From contig NW_021167087.1 of NCBI RefSeq assembly GCF_003711515.1, positions 1,546,799-1,610,798 of the forward strand: DNA of 64,000 nt, read 5' to 3'. The stretch comes from Sodiomyces alkalinus F11 (Eukaryota > Ascomycota > Sordariomycetes > Glomerellales > Plectosphaerellaceae). Positions 45,474 through 55,924 of this stretch are shown piece by piece. A model generated the notes under the pieces. It saw nothing but the letters and a program-made list of their open reading frames with translations, did no database searches and was not told where the DNA came from. Numbering within the stretch: the stretch's first letter is position 1; the number at the start of each line of letters is the position of its first letter. The translations under genes were made by a program, and so were the position numbers.

Positions 45474-47903
45474 ATGCATTGGCAGACCTCATTCCGCCAG
45501 CGGTCGCCAGCAACCCTCTTCTCCCACCGCCTCCTCTCCGATGCTGCTGCGGACACGACGAGTGCGTCTTTCTCAGCCATAACCAATCCGTCCTCGACAG
45601 CGTTGAAAGAGATGTTCATACTGCCGCTAAACTTGGTCAGGTGTGTTGCCTTTCAGCCATCTTGCATTCCAGCCGTTTTCCTTTTGTTTCCTTTGTCCGG
45701 AACTGCAGACAACATTCCTCGGGACCACCTTGTGGAGTCGGGAAATAATGCTATGCTGCTTCTTCGACGCCTTTTTTTTCTTCCTTTTTTTCTCTCCCTG
45801 CGCGTCCTTTGTTTCCCAGTTTTCGATCGGGGAGATAAACACTTGAAGCACTTCCCATGGCCCGCTCGTGGTGCATCACATTCTCTCATCCTGCGGCTTT
45901 GGGTGCTCGCTATGACCAACTCGCTGATTTTTTCCCTACAGGCGCTCCTCGCCCGGCACGAGGCCTATATGGCCGATGCCGAGCGCGACCACCAAGACCT
46001 CACTGCCCGGATCGAGCAGCTCGAGATGGATAAACGAGAACTGCAGGCCGAAAACACGCGTACTGCCGAGGAGAACCGCGTCTTGCTGGATCAGTTGGAG
46101 GCTCTGAATACCACGATTCACCACGCCGATGTTCGCATCCAGACCCTCGAAGCCACGTTGCTATCTTCCCAACAGGCTGTTCGCCGGCTCGAAGGCGCCG
46201 CTGCTCGTGCAGAGGCACTGGAGCGTCATGTCGCTTTGCTCGAGAGGGAACAGGCGCAACTGCAGAATAATCTGATCGCCACGGAATCCGAAGCCCGGTC
46301 GACCATGCAGCGCTGGAAAAGGGCAGAGCGAGGCATCACCGAACTGCAAGGCCAACTGGAACGCATGGAAAAGGAAGCCAGGGATGAAAGGGAACGCCAC
46401 GTCGAGGCTATGAGTCGCATGGAGCGCCAACGTCAGAGGGAGGTTGAACTCAATACCGCTGCTGGCCGACTCAAAGGTGCTGCCGCCGCCAAGGCCCTCG
46501 ACAAGGGTAACAATGGTGGCAGCGTCGTGTCGCACTTCCTTAGGGACCTGCTCCAAGATAACGCGAATCTGCAGCTGGGCATGGCCGAGCTGCGTGAGAT
46601 GCTGAACAACTCCAACGACGAGATCCAGGCACTGCGCTACCAGCTCATGCACCACCAACCTGTTGCTGAAGAAGACATCATGTCCAGCACCGTATCAACC
46701 CTTCGCGCCGAACTCCAACCATCACAGCAGCATGATAACTACTATGATGGGATGCCCACGACAAGACTTTCACAAGAGTTCCATATCCATCACCACTACC
46801 ATGTGTCTCAGAAAGCCGAGCCCCGGAGGCCCAGAAGGAGACGTGGACATGTCACATCCAGCGCATTCAGTCTCCCTGGATCATCAGCTCCCTCAGTCGT
46901 ATCGCATTCCCACCGCGATTCAGCCTCCACATTTCCACGGCCGCCATCCAACAGGTGGTCACTTTTTTCCGATCCGCCGTCTGATATGACAGCTTCCTCG
47001 GTGCCGAGCTCACCACCCTCAGCGCATGGGTACTCGGTGTTTGACAGAGTCCCAGACACCGACGTCCCCAGCTCCCCGACAACCAGCATTGATCCCATGT
47101 CGCCGACTTTCGTCAGGACAGGCCATGTCAAGCGTCCGTCTGAAGCGTCAAACAGGAGCGTGTCGTTGCCGAGCCACTTGATTCCTGCGCCTCAGCTTCC
47201 GTCGCTGCATTCCTGCCTCCAACCAGCAACACCCGAGCCCATCGCGGAGGAAAATCACGAGGATGAAACAGACCCCGATATAGCACAAATTCCAACACCA
47301 CCAGCGAACGAGTCGCAGTCGGAAGAACAGGCATTACCGCTACCAGACCTTGACGATTCATCAACGCCGCGTCTCCGTCGCGTCTACTCCCACGAATCCA
47401 TCATGTCCCTCACTGGCGGTCTGGACATTCACACCCTCAGATCTCGGCCGAGCCAGCTCACCCTACGCCCCCTGGGTGGTGCGGAGGTCGTCTTCACGGG
47501 CGTCACCGCATCGTCCACCATATCCCGGGTAACCACGAAGCGAAGTGCAAGTGTGCTCCGCGATAGCCTCGCCGCACTCCCTGCAGCCTCGACGCCTGCC
47601 AGGAGCTTATCTCCGTCAAGCGCAACGGATGATTCCTCGGGCAAGCTGGGACGCTGGGTCAGCTGGCGGCCATGGCGGGGCGGCGGCAGTCCAAGCAACA
47701 CGGATGGTACTGTTTCCTCGACCAAAAAGCCGGACAAGGAGAGCGGCGTATTGCAGCGTGTCCCGGGAATCAACCAGCCCGGTGCTATCCCTGGTTTGCA
47801 AGAATATCTGGCCTCTCACCAATACCCTGTTCCAAGCAAGGTGCTGCCAGACATGGTGGATATTGACGCATTGCGCGAAAGTCTAGAAGAATCAAAGGGA
47901 TGA
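45474..47903 (+). CDS. Large coiled-coil protein of unknown function
   Basis: The proposed exons are 45474-45635 and 45942-47903, summing to 2124 nt (707 aa). The intron is in frame and stop-free, so an unspliced read also stays open. After about 54 Ser/Thr-rich residues comes a long heptad-like coiled coil (about residues 55 to 250) rich in Glu, Gln, Arg and Leu, beginning ALLARHEAYMADAERDH and containing MQRWKRAERGITELQ. A conserved-looking helix SHFLRDLLQDNANLQLGMAE follows. The remaining about 400 residues are Ser/Pro-rich and probably disordered. It has the look of a fungal scaffold or cytoskeleton-linked protein, but I cannot name a family. The start codon and the donor (GTCAGG, weak) are the least certain parts; an alternative start lies further upstream in the same frame at 45249. 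Confidence 0.75.
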   Translation: MHWQTSFRQRSPATLFSHRLLSDAAADTTSASFSAITNPSSTALKEMFILPLNLVRCVAFQPSCIPAVFLLFPLSGTADNIPRDHLVESGNNAMLLLRRLFFLPFFLSLRVLCFPVFDRGDKHLKHFPWPARGASHSLILRLWVLAMTNSLIFSLQALLARHEAYMADAERDHQDLTARIEQLEMDKRELQAENTRTAEENRVLLDQLEALNTTIHHADVRIQTLEATLLSSQQAVRRLEGAAARAEALERHVALLEREQAQLQNNLIATESEARSTMQRWKRAERGITELQGQLERMEKEARDERERHVEAMSRMERQRQREVELNTAAGRLKGAAAAKALDKGNNGGSVVSHFLRDLLQDNANLQLGMAELREMLNNSNDEIQALRYQLMHHQPVAEEDIMSSTVSTLRAELQPSQQHDNYYDGMPTTRLSQEFHIHHHYHVSQKAEPRRPRRRRGHVTSSAFSLPGSSAPSVVSHSHRDSASTFPRPPSNRWSLFSDPPSDMTASSVPSSPPSAHGYSVFDRVPDTDVPSSPTTSIDPMSPTFVRTGHVKRPSEASNRSVSLPSHLIPAPQLPSLHSCLQPATPEPIAEENHEDETDPDIAQIPTPPANESQSEEQALPLPDLDDSSTPRLRRVYSHESIMSLTGGLDIHTLRSRPSQLTLRPLGGAEVVFTGVTASSTISRVTTKRSASVLRDSLAALPAASTPARSLSPSSATDDSSGKLGRWVSWRPWRGGGSPSNTDGTVSSTKKPDKESGVLQRVPGINQPGAIPGLQEYLASHQYPVPSKVLPDMVDIDALRESLEESKG

Positions 47904-48404
47904 CAGACAGGTCGGAACTGACACTCGAGAAGCAACCGTTCGGCTCCATATTATCCCCCCTTTTATTTATTTTCTTTATTCATTTTCTTTGTCTTATTTT
48001 TCTATTATCATCTTATTCTATTTTGGATTTCACGCTTTGTTCTGGCGTTTGGGGGGTGTCGGGAAGGATATCTTGGGAGGCCTCGAGATCTGGAGATACC
48101 CTTTACTGTTCGTTGCAATTTTTTTTCTTTTTTTCTTCTTTTTTTTACAATGCATGCATTTGCCTCATTGGAGCGAGTTGGTTGTCAAACTTGTCTTTTC
48201 AGCATTCCACCAATTTGGCATTTTTCGTCTGGTCATCGGCATGGGATATTCATTCTCTTCATATCACTGCAGCAATTTACGACATGAATACATATCGCAC
48301 AATTTTGTTATCTCTTACAGCATACCATCATGGCATGGCGGATCGTTTTCTTCCCCTTGACCCCTTGTCCCCTTGACCCCTTCCCCTAATAACACAGGCA
48401 CGAC
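47904..48404. other. Convergent intergenic region, T-rich
   Basis: These 500 bp are rich in T runs (47955-48025 and 48115-48150) and hold no gene. They probably contain the 3' UTRs of the coiled-coil and dehydrogenase genes. Confidence 0.6.
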
Positions 48405-49853
48405 TCAGTATTCCGTCAAGACAGGAGTACCCTCCGCCCTCGGGAACGACCACTTTGTCTCAACGAAGATCTTTTGCATGGCGTCCTCCCGCTGATCGTA
48501 CTTGGTATACACCTTGTCCATGTCTTCGAGTCGCACGCGGTGCGAGAGCATTTGGTAGACGTCCAGCTCGCCCTTTTCAAGCCTGGACCGCAGCTCCTCC
48601 CAGTACTTGTGCACGGGGGCCTGACCGTTGCCGATCAAGCGGATGCCGCGCTCCATGAGGGAGCCGATGTTGAAGTGGTTGGTATAGCCGACATAGGCGC
48701 CGGTGACGCCGCAGCGGCCGAAGTTGCGCACGCCCTCGATCATCTCGTTGAGGATCTCGCTCGTGTCGGTCTCGGCGCCCAGCTGCATCTCGATCCAGTG
48801 GAGCCAGCCCTTGGCGTACTCGCCGGCCACGCACTCGATGGCGACGTCGGGCCCGCGGCCCTCGGTCAGCTGCTTGAGGCGGGAGACGACGGTCTCGCGG
48901 TTCGTCAGGCCGTGGGAGAGCTGCTTGTAGTCGACCAGGACCAGCTTGTCCATGTGCGCGGCGGGCCACCGCGAGGAGACGAAGCTCAGCCGCGGCTCCG
49001 TGTCGACGAAGATGACCTGCTTGGCGCCCTCGCCCAGGGCGAAGTAGCCGGCCATCTGGCCGATGGGGCCGGCGCCGAAGACGGCGACCGAATCCCCCTC
49101 GTAGACGGCCGTGTCCTTGACGGCGTTGTAGGCGGTCGGGAGCACGTCGGACAGGTACAGGGCCTGCTCGTCGGGGACGTTGTCCGGGATCTCGAGGAGG
49201 TTCACGTCGCCCAGGGGCACGCGGACGTACTCGGCCTGGCCGCCGGCGAAGCCGCCGGTGAAGTGGCTGTAGCCCAGCATGCCGGATGTTTGTGTCCCGT
49301 AGAGGGCCTTGGCTTGGGTGTTGGAGTTTGTCTTTTCACATTGCGAGGAGAGCTTTTGCCGGCAGTAGAAACACTGATGGTGCCACCCACTTTTGTCAGC
49401 GGTTGAGCAGTAAAGAGAAGGGTTTGAGCGAGGCGGGAAGACAAGCAGACAAGGGAAACTGACATCTCCACAAGCAATCTGGAACGAGGCGACATAGCGG
49501 CCGCCCTTCTTGATTCCCTTCACCCCGGGCCCGATCTCGTCCACGACGCCGCAGAATTCATGACCCATGATATCGCCCTTGGCCATCTGAAGAATGGATC
49601 CGTGGTATAGATGCAGATCGGAGCCGCAGATTGTGCTGCCGGTGACGCGGAGGATGACGTCGCGGTCCTCCAGGATGTTGGGCCGCGGGGTGTCGACGAC
49701 TTTGACGGTGTTCTTGCCCTGCCAGACGAGGGCCTTCATGGTTTGCGACGCATTCCCGGTCTTGGTGTAGTTTGCGACGTCTTGCGCTGTGATGGCGTCG
49801 CCTTGGTGTCCCGTGGCTTTTTCCACGGCGTGGGCTGCTTGTGACATAGCCAT
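48405..49853 (-). CDS. Zinc-dependent alcohol dehydrogenase (MDR family, formaldehyde-dehydrogenase-like)
   Basis: Two exons, 49853-49464 and 49373-48405, sum to 1359 nt (452 aa). The GroES-like domain shows the catalytic zinc ligands in STICGSDLH and GDIMGHEFCG. The structural zinc loop is CFYCRQKLSSQCEK after splicing. The NAD(P)-binding fold starts with VAVFGAGPIGQMAG, with VIFVDTEPRL marking the second strand. Length and insertions resemble the glutathione-independent formaldehyde dehydrogenase-like fungal MDR proteins (about 400 to 450 aa); the true substrate is not deducible. The intron (90 nt) is in frame without stop, and it falls inside the structural zinc loop. I used MAMSQ at 49853 as start; the second Met is also possible. 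The gene diverges from the KDEL protein gene. Confidence 0.9.
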   Translation of the reverse strand: MAMSQAAHAVEKATGHQGDAITAQDVANYTKTGNASQTMKALVWQGKNTVKVVDTPRPNILEDRDVILRVTGSTICGSDLHLYHGSILQMAKGDIMGHEFCGVVDEIGPGVKGIKKGGRYVASFQIACGDVSFPCLLVFPPRSNPSLYCSTADKSGWHHQCFYCRQKLSSQCEKTNSNTQAKALYGTQTSGMLGYSHFTGGFAGGQAEYVRVPLGDVNLLEIPDNVPDEQALYLSDVLPTAYNAVKDTAVYEGDSVAVFGAGPIGQMAGYFALGEGAKQVIFVDTEPRLSFVSSRWPAAHMDKLVLVDYKQLSHGLTNRETVVSRLKQLTEGRGPDVAIECVAGEYAKGWLHWIEMQLGAETDTSEILNEMIEGVRNFGRCGVTGAYVGYTNHFNIGSLMERGIRLIGNGQAPVHKYWEELRSRLEKGELDVYQMLSHRVRLEDMDKVYTKYDQREDAMQKIFVETKWSFPRAEGTPVLTEY

Positions 49854-50958
49854 GGCTGGAGATATTGGGAGCTGCGAAGGCTTGATATTAAGCTTGATTA
49901 ATACGGACTCGTACTTCTGATTCGGGTTGGGAACATTAACGCTGATTGTTGAATGTTTAGGTTGTTAGTTTAATGTATGCACATTTGCCATGGTGCAGTA
50001 GATATCAGGAGATATAAGGACGAGTAGATAGATGTAAGGATAAACACCCAAACATCACACAAGTCTCCCTCTGATGGAGGCCAGAACAGCACGTCATAGT
50101 TGAGAACGGACACAATGGACTGGACGACATCGTGGACGGATGACGGTTTTGAGGCGTCAGTCTGTTTAAGATACTTCCCAGTTCGGTACTTTTGCAGCCA
50201 ATCGAGAAGCCCAAGCCCAGCTATTGGACGACGTCATCATCGAAACAACGTTGTACATCTACAGTGTACGGATACGGATATGAGGAGTTGTACCCGTCCA
50301 TATCCGTCAGACGTCTCCGTTTCGTTCAGTTCATGACGTGACGACAACGGATTCAGCGTAAGTCAGTATCTTAAGGTATCTGGCATCTTGGAGTACCTTA
50401 CCTTAAAGTACTACGAAAGTGACTTTCGGACCACGAGAAAGAGCACGTGTGAGGGGCTGGCTGACATAATGCGGGGACTGGGGTGACCTGTGACCTGTGA
50501 CAGGGGCATAGTGGGGAACCCCTGCTGGACCCTCGGGACTAGTGTAACCCAGACCCCATCCTGTCACGGAGTTATTTGCCTGGAGCCGACTTTTGATATT
50601 CTCCAATTCGATCAAATCTGGCAATGCGGAAGAAGTGTCCGCAAAGGACAACGAGGCACTTTCCAGAGTCTGCACGCAATGGAGCTGCCATATATCAATG
50701 GCGAGGGCGCATGAAGTGCTCGGGCGTAATGCCCCTGGACTCTCTCTTCCCCTTCCCCCTTAAACACAGCTTCTTTTTCCCTTTTTTTTCCAATCCACTC
50801 TTCCTTCGTCTCTCGCCTCTTTCTCTCTTTTCCTCCTTTGGGTGAAGAGAAGAGCTTCTCGGTTGAAGATCGGTAGGATCCGTTGCCGTTCTCCTCACCA
50901 CTCTTCACATCTTGTTCTCGCAACCTTTTTCCACGACCCACCCGCACAACCAGCAGCC
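49854..50958. other. Divergent promoter region ADH / KDEL protein
   Basis: There is no gene. It contains GGTA/TACC motifs near 50372-50412 and a pyrimidine-rich leader (50740-50840) before the right-hand gene. Confidence 0.55.
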
Positions 50959-51876
50959 ATGAAGTACCAGGCGATCGCCCTCCTCCTCTCTGCCCTGTCG
51001 GCCGCGCCGGCTGCGGCGCAGATCGGCAACCCGCGCGCGCCCAACCCCATGGACAAGGCCAAGGCGACGATTGTGGAGGACTTTGCCTGGCGGGATCCGT
51101 TCACAGCCAAGACGACGGACAGCTTCGACGCCGCGTGCGAGGTGACCGGGGTGTTCAACGCGGAGCAGTACACGCTGCATCAGCTGTTCGACAAGCACCC
51201 GCTGGGCCTGTGGTCGTACTCGGAGGCGCTGAAGGATTTCTTCTCGGAGCGGGAGTACCCGGGCGGCTTCTCGGGACTGGACCGCCACGGCTGGGACCGC
51301 AACGTGCTCCTCATGCACTACGACGGCGTGCCGGTCCAGGTGCGGGAGTGGATCGAGGAGCAGGACCGCACCGAGAGCAAGCACCAGGGCCTCTTTGCCA
51401 CGTTCAAGAAGCCCAAGGACAAGCACACCAAGGTCGACGCGCGGTGGGTCGCTCCCAAGGACGGTGTGGTCGACCGCGAGGAGGACAAGGATAAGGTCAT
51501 CCTCTTCGCGCCGGGGGCGTTGTACGAGATCCTCCCCTTGTTTGTCGCCGAGTCGAGCGACTGCAAAGGTACGGTTTTTGGTTCCCCTTGTCACCCCCCC
51601 CCCCCAACTCGTACCAACCGTTCCCAGCCCCGTAGGGCTTCATTCGTGATTCAACATTGCTAACGCCGCATTCCCTTTCCTTTAGACGCGCTCCTGGATC
51701 TTAGCAAGTACTCCCCCGAACCCAAGGACGGAGCCGTCGTCGCCTGGCCCATCAACCACACCCGGCCTAGCGTCAGGGAGAAGCGGAGGCAGATTGAGAT
51801 CACCATCAAGGCTCAGGTCCTGAAGCAGAAGGAGGGCGGCGCTGAGGCGGCCGACGAGGGCAAGGACGAGCTGTAA
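50959..51876 (+). CDS. Secretory-pathway protein with C-terminal KDEL, unknown family
   Basis: Two exons, 50959-51568 and 51686-51876, sum to 801 nt (266 aa). The N-terminus MKYQAIALLLSALSAAPAAA is a clear signal peptide with probable cleavage after AAA or AQ. The protein ends EGKDEL, the canonical ER-retrieval tetrapeptide, so it should reside in the ER lumen. The body is hydrophilic with many Trp, Asp and Lys residues, including the segments DKHPLGLWSYSEALKDFF and GGFSGLDRHGWDRNVLLMHY. Two cysteines (in AACEVTG and SSDCKD) could form a disulfide. One NHT sequon lies near the C-terminus. I recognise no enzyme motif. An ER folding or quality-control role is inference from location only. The intron is supported by frame closure at C-K|D. 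Confidence 0.85.
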
Positions 51877-53103
51877 ATTTGATGTAACGGAGCGAGAGTA
51901 TTCAAACGAGAAACAAGACGTCAAGAAAAAAATTAGGAGTTTTGGGATGGGGCATTCATATTATAATATAGAAGGTCATGACTTGAGTCTGAATATATCC
52001 AGCCCAAATGCCTGCCAAGCACCTTGTCCAAGTAGATGATGCATTTTGTCACGTCCGCACCGAGGTGGTTACGGCACCTGGAGTAATTAGTGTACAGAGT
52101 ACACGCACTACAGTATGGGGGTACCTAATAAGGTACCTACCTCCACACCGTCTCGGCAATTGTCGCGGGGTGCCGCGACCCTGATTTTGCCAGTCCTCAG
52201 ACCGATTTGTCATCCAGCCTTTATCCCGAGCGCTCATGCAGAGACGACGCGACGCATAAAACAAACGCCTCATGACTTACCATGCCCGAAACATCATGCG
52301 ACCTACGGATGCTTCATCGAGAAAGTACCTATACCTTAATAAATGCGATATGCCCAGGCCAAAATTGCACCAAGATACCTCAGAAATAATCCCCTTATAA
52401 ACTCGACGGTAACGTGAGGAAGAGTTGCTTCCCTTATCCCTACCTTGCAGTTCAATGCCATGGTCGTGCTGGCGCTCGGGATGTTTGAAAATACATGTAC
52501 AGGTAGGTAAGGTTGGTACCTAGGTAGTGTACCTTAGATTATCGGCCTCGGCGTCGGGAGGTTGGTTGCTCGGGAGAATACATTTGGGATGTCGACCTGG
52601 GCCAAGCGCTGACAGCGGTTCACACAGTACATTTATGTACAACTTCACAGTGTCAATTAGCTAAGCTGGGCTCCACAGCACAGCACAGCACAGCATACAC
52701 GGTCACTTGGTACATGTACCCGGTACGGATACTGTACGCTGTCCGATGGATGTACAAAGTACCTCGTCGCGAAGCTAACGAACATGTCGTCACAGGACGG
52801 GATTGAGTGGCATCCAATCTTGCAAACGCTCCTCCCCCAAATACACGTACAACGTACTCTCCCGTCGTTGAGAATTCATGTACACTAAAGCATTCGTATG
52901 ACATTGTACCTGGAAGGTATCGCACCATCCAATCATCCAATAGTACCTTAAATACCGTCAAGTCACTGCATCTCCTCCCACTACCCCTCCTCACCCTCAC
53001 CCTCCTCACCCTTCTCGCCCTCCTCGCCCTTCTCACATTATATTCATCAGGGGTACCTCAGTCCCCATCCGCCGTTTCTCTTGCTCCGTCCTGTCCAGCC
53101 TTT
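51877..53103. other. Intergenic, 1.2 kb
   Basis: There is no gene. Motifs of the GGTACC type are frequent (52119-52142, 52500-52540, 52700-52765). The last 120 bp before the next gene are a CCCTCCTCACC-type pyrimidine tract, probably the leader. Confidence 0.55.
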
Positions 53104-54928
53104 ATGCAATCCCTCCGATCCCTCTTCACACCCCGAAGACTCCAACGCCTCGCATTCTTATCACACAGGAGGGGCTTCGCATATAGCTCTCACGTCATGG
53201 CGCCCGCAGAATACAAACTCAAGTTGGTGTCGTCCCTCTCCTCCCTACAACCAGGAGAGAAGCAGGAGGTCGAGGTGGAAGGTATTGAAGGAGGCAAGGT
53301 CCTCCTCGTCAATGCCGGCGGAACCATCCAAGCCCTCGGTTCCCGATGCACTCACTACGGTGCGCCACTAGTTAAGGGTGTCTTGACCACCACGGGCAGG
53401 TTGACCTGCCCCTGGCACGGAGGTAAATCCCATTCTTGTCTGCTTCCTCTTTCTCACCCAACAAGGGCGTCTCCCTCGCTGACTACCGCCCCTACCACTA
53501 GCCTGCTTCAATGCCAAGACGGGTGACGTCGAGGACGCCCCGGCGCTGGATGCGCTCCCCGTTTTCAAAGTCGCTGAACGAGACGGTGCCGTGTACGTGA
53601 CGGGCGAGGAGTCCGCCATCAAGAGCAGCCACCGCAAGCCCAACTTCAAGTGCCAACGCCCAACCTCAACCGGCGGCGGCGGTGACAAGGTCGTCATCGT
53701 GGGAGGCGGTTCGGGCGCCCTCGGGGCCGTCGAGGGCCTCCGCAACGGCGGATTCTCCGGTCCCATCACCATCATCTCCCGCGAGGGCTATCTCCCCATC
53801 GACCGCCCCAAGCTCTCCAAAGCTCTCCTGACCGACCTCCAGAAGCTGCAGTGGAGGGACAGGGCCTGGTACGAGAGCGGGTCTGTCGACATGGTCGACG
53901 GCGAGGTCACCGATGTCGACTTTTCCGGGCGGGTCGTGACGACGCGGACCGGCGAGAAGTATCCGTACGACAAGCTGATCCTCGCCACCGGCGGGACGCC
54001 CCGCGTGTTGCCGCTGCAGGGCTTCAAGGTGCTGGGGAATATCTTCACCCTCCGCACCGTCCACGACGCCAAGAAGATCGTCGAAGCCATCGGCGAGAAG
54101 GGCAAGAAGATTGTCATCGTGGGCTCTTCGTTCATCGGATTGGAGCTCGCCAACGCCACGTCGAGCGACAACTCGGTCACCGTCGTCGGCATGGAGAAGG
54201 CGCCCCTGGAACGCGTGCTGGGCGAGGAGGTGGGCAGGGGCTTGCAGAAGGGCCTGGAAGGGAAGGGCATCACGTTCTACCTCTCCGCCGGCGTCGAGAA
54301 AGCCGAGCCCTCGACGTCGGACCCGTCCAAGGTCGGCGCCGTCGTCCTCCGGGACGGCACCACGCTCGAGGCCGACCTCGTCATCCTGGGCGTCGGCGTC
54401 GCTCCCGCCACGCAGTTCCTGCAGAACAACAACGTCATCCGGCTGGAGGAGGACGGCTCCGTCAGGACGGACGAGCACTTCCTCGCCACGGGCCTCAAGG
54501 ACGTCTACGCGGTGGGCGATATCGCCACGTTCCCGTACCACGGCCCCGGCGGCGACGGCAAGCACACCCGCGTCGAGCACTGGAACGTGGCGCAGAACGC
54601 CGGCCGCAACGTGGCGGCCCACATTATCAACCCTTCCGTGAAGCCGGAGCGGTGGATCCCCGTCTTCTGGTCGGCCCTGTCGGGGCAGCTGAGGTACTGC
54701 GGCAACACGGTCGGCGGCTGGGACGACGTCGTCATCCAGGGGAACCCCCAGGAGGGAGCGTTCGTGGCGTACTACTGCAAGGGTGACATGGTGATTGCCA
54801 TGACTTCGATGGGGCGGGATCCCGCCATGTCGCAATCGGTCGAGTTGATGCGCCTGGGCAAGATGCCCGGAAAGGCCGAGTTGGAGAAGGGTCTAGATGT
54901 GCGGACTATAGGGCCGTTGGAGGCATAA
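53104..54928 (+). CDS. AIF-type FAD oxidoreductase with N-terminal Rieske domain (AIFM3-like)
   Basis: Two exons, 53104-53422 and 53502-54928, sum to 1746 nt (581 aa). The first 31 residues (MQSLRSLFTPRRLQRLAFLS...) are basic and may be a mitochondrial presequence. A second Met (MAPAEYKLKL, ATG at 53197) would give a form without it. The Rieske domain has Cys82-x-His84 and Cys102-x2-His105, joined across the splice as CPWHG|ACFN. The oxidoreductase part starts KVVIVGGGSGALGAVEGL (FAD), has a second dinucleotide fold at KIVIVGSSFIGLELAN, the FAD-contacting VYAVGDIA near 480, and a C-terminal AIF-like domain. Such proteins oxidise NAD(P)H and pass electrons to the Rieske cluster; in animals AIFM3 promotes apoptosis. 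The partner in fungi is unknown. Family is firm, localisation inferred. Confidence 0.92.
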
Positions 54929-55924
54929 TGTATATAGCATGATGGTGATATCAATGGTGGTGCCGGCGACAATAGATTGTTCTGTAGATGAGTGCTTTGT
55001 CCTGTCGCAGGTCTGATGCATCCGGCCCTCTTCCCTTCACAGATAGGGTGCGTCGGGTGGGATCTCGCGTCGGACAACAGACAACAGCTCATGCAACACC
55101 CGCCTCCCGGGGTATTGTCAGGGCATGTCCACTTTGTGACTGGACTCTTCCGGCAGATGCAACCATCTCGTCCTCTATCAGCCGGGAACGGCCAGTAACA
55201 GCAGTTGTTACATACAACGGGGACGGAAGAGAGGCCCGTTGCGCTCCCGCAGTGTATCGAAAAAGGGGGGCGGGGGAAGAAAAAAAGAAAAAAAGTGAAA
55301 AAGTGACCATGACTGGGGAGCCGGGGAAAGGGGTTTTTTTTCTTCTTCTTTTTTTCCCTCTCCCCTGTCTCCCCTGCCATGATGAGCAAGTTAAACCGGT
55401 GCAAGTCGGTTGAAAATAAAGAGCGGTGAGCACGTTTCATTCGTTCGGTGGCAAACCTCTGCCTCGAGACGGGAGAATTGTCACAATCTTTTGACAACAC
55501 GCAGAAACCCCTATAAAGACGGGGATTCCGATTCCCTCGTACTTCGTAATCACTTCGTTTTCATTATTATTATTAGCAAACATCTCCACTCCCACGCCGT
55601 CCGAGGTCCGGAGATCGCCGTCGTCCCGCTGACGGTCGTCGGTAAAGTTGGGTCGTTGCAAAATATCTCCACATCTAAGACGCCGGCGGAAAAATATCCA
55701 CACGGGGTGGGACGCCGAGGCAACAACTTCCCTTCAACTACGGACAAGGCCCCAGCAAATTTTCCCAACCGTCCTCTCTTTCAACCTTCATCGCTCTGCT
55801 GGACTGCCCCNNNNNNNNNNNNNNNNNNNNNNNNNNNNNNNNNNNNNNNNNNNNNNNNNNNNNNNCCCCCCCTTCCGCCACAAAAGACGAATCGCGCATC
55901 GAAGACACCAACTCTGTTCTGCCC
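54929..55924. other. Intergenic with a 55-N gap
   Basis: There is no gene. It contains alternating A-rich and T-rich runs at 55258-55355, a TACTTCGTA at 55540-55548 and an assembly gap that hides part of the promoter or the leader of the next gene. Confidence 0.6.
55811..55865. other. Assembly gap of 55 N
   Basis: The gap is flanked by CCCC on the left and CCCCCCC on the right, 59 bp upstream of the transporter start codon. An upstream start or exon could be hidden in it. Confidence 0.98.

Noticed and set aside
53666..54835. Minus-strand frame of 389 codons opposite the AIF-like gene
   Set aside because: Antisense shadow of the FAD domain coding sequence.
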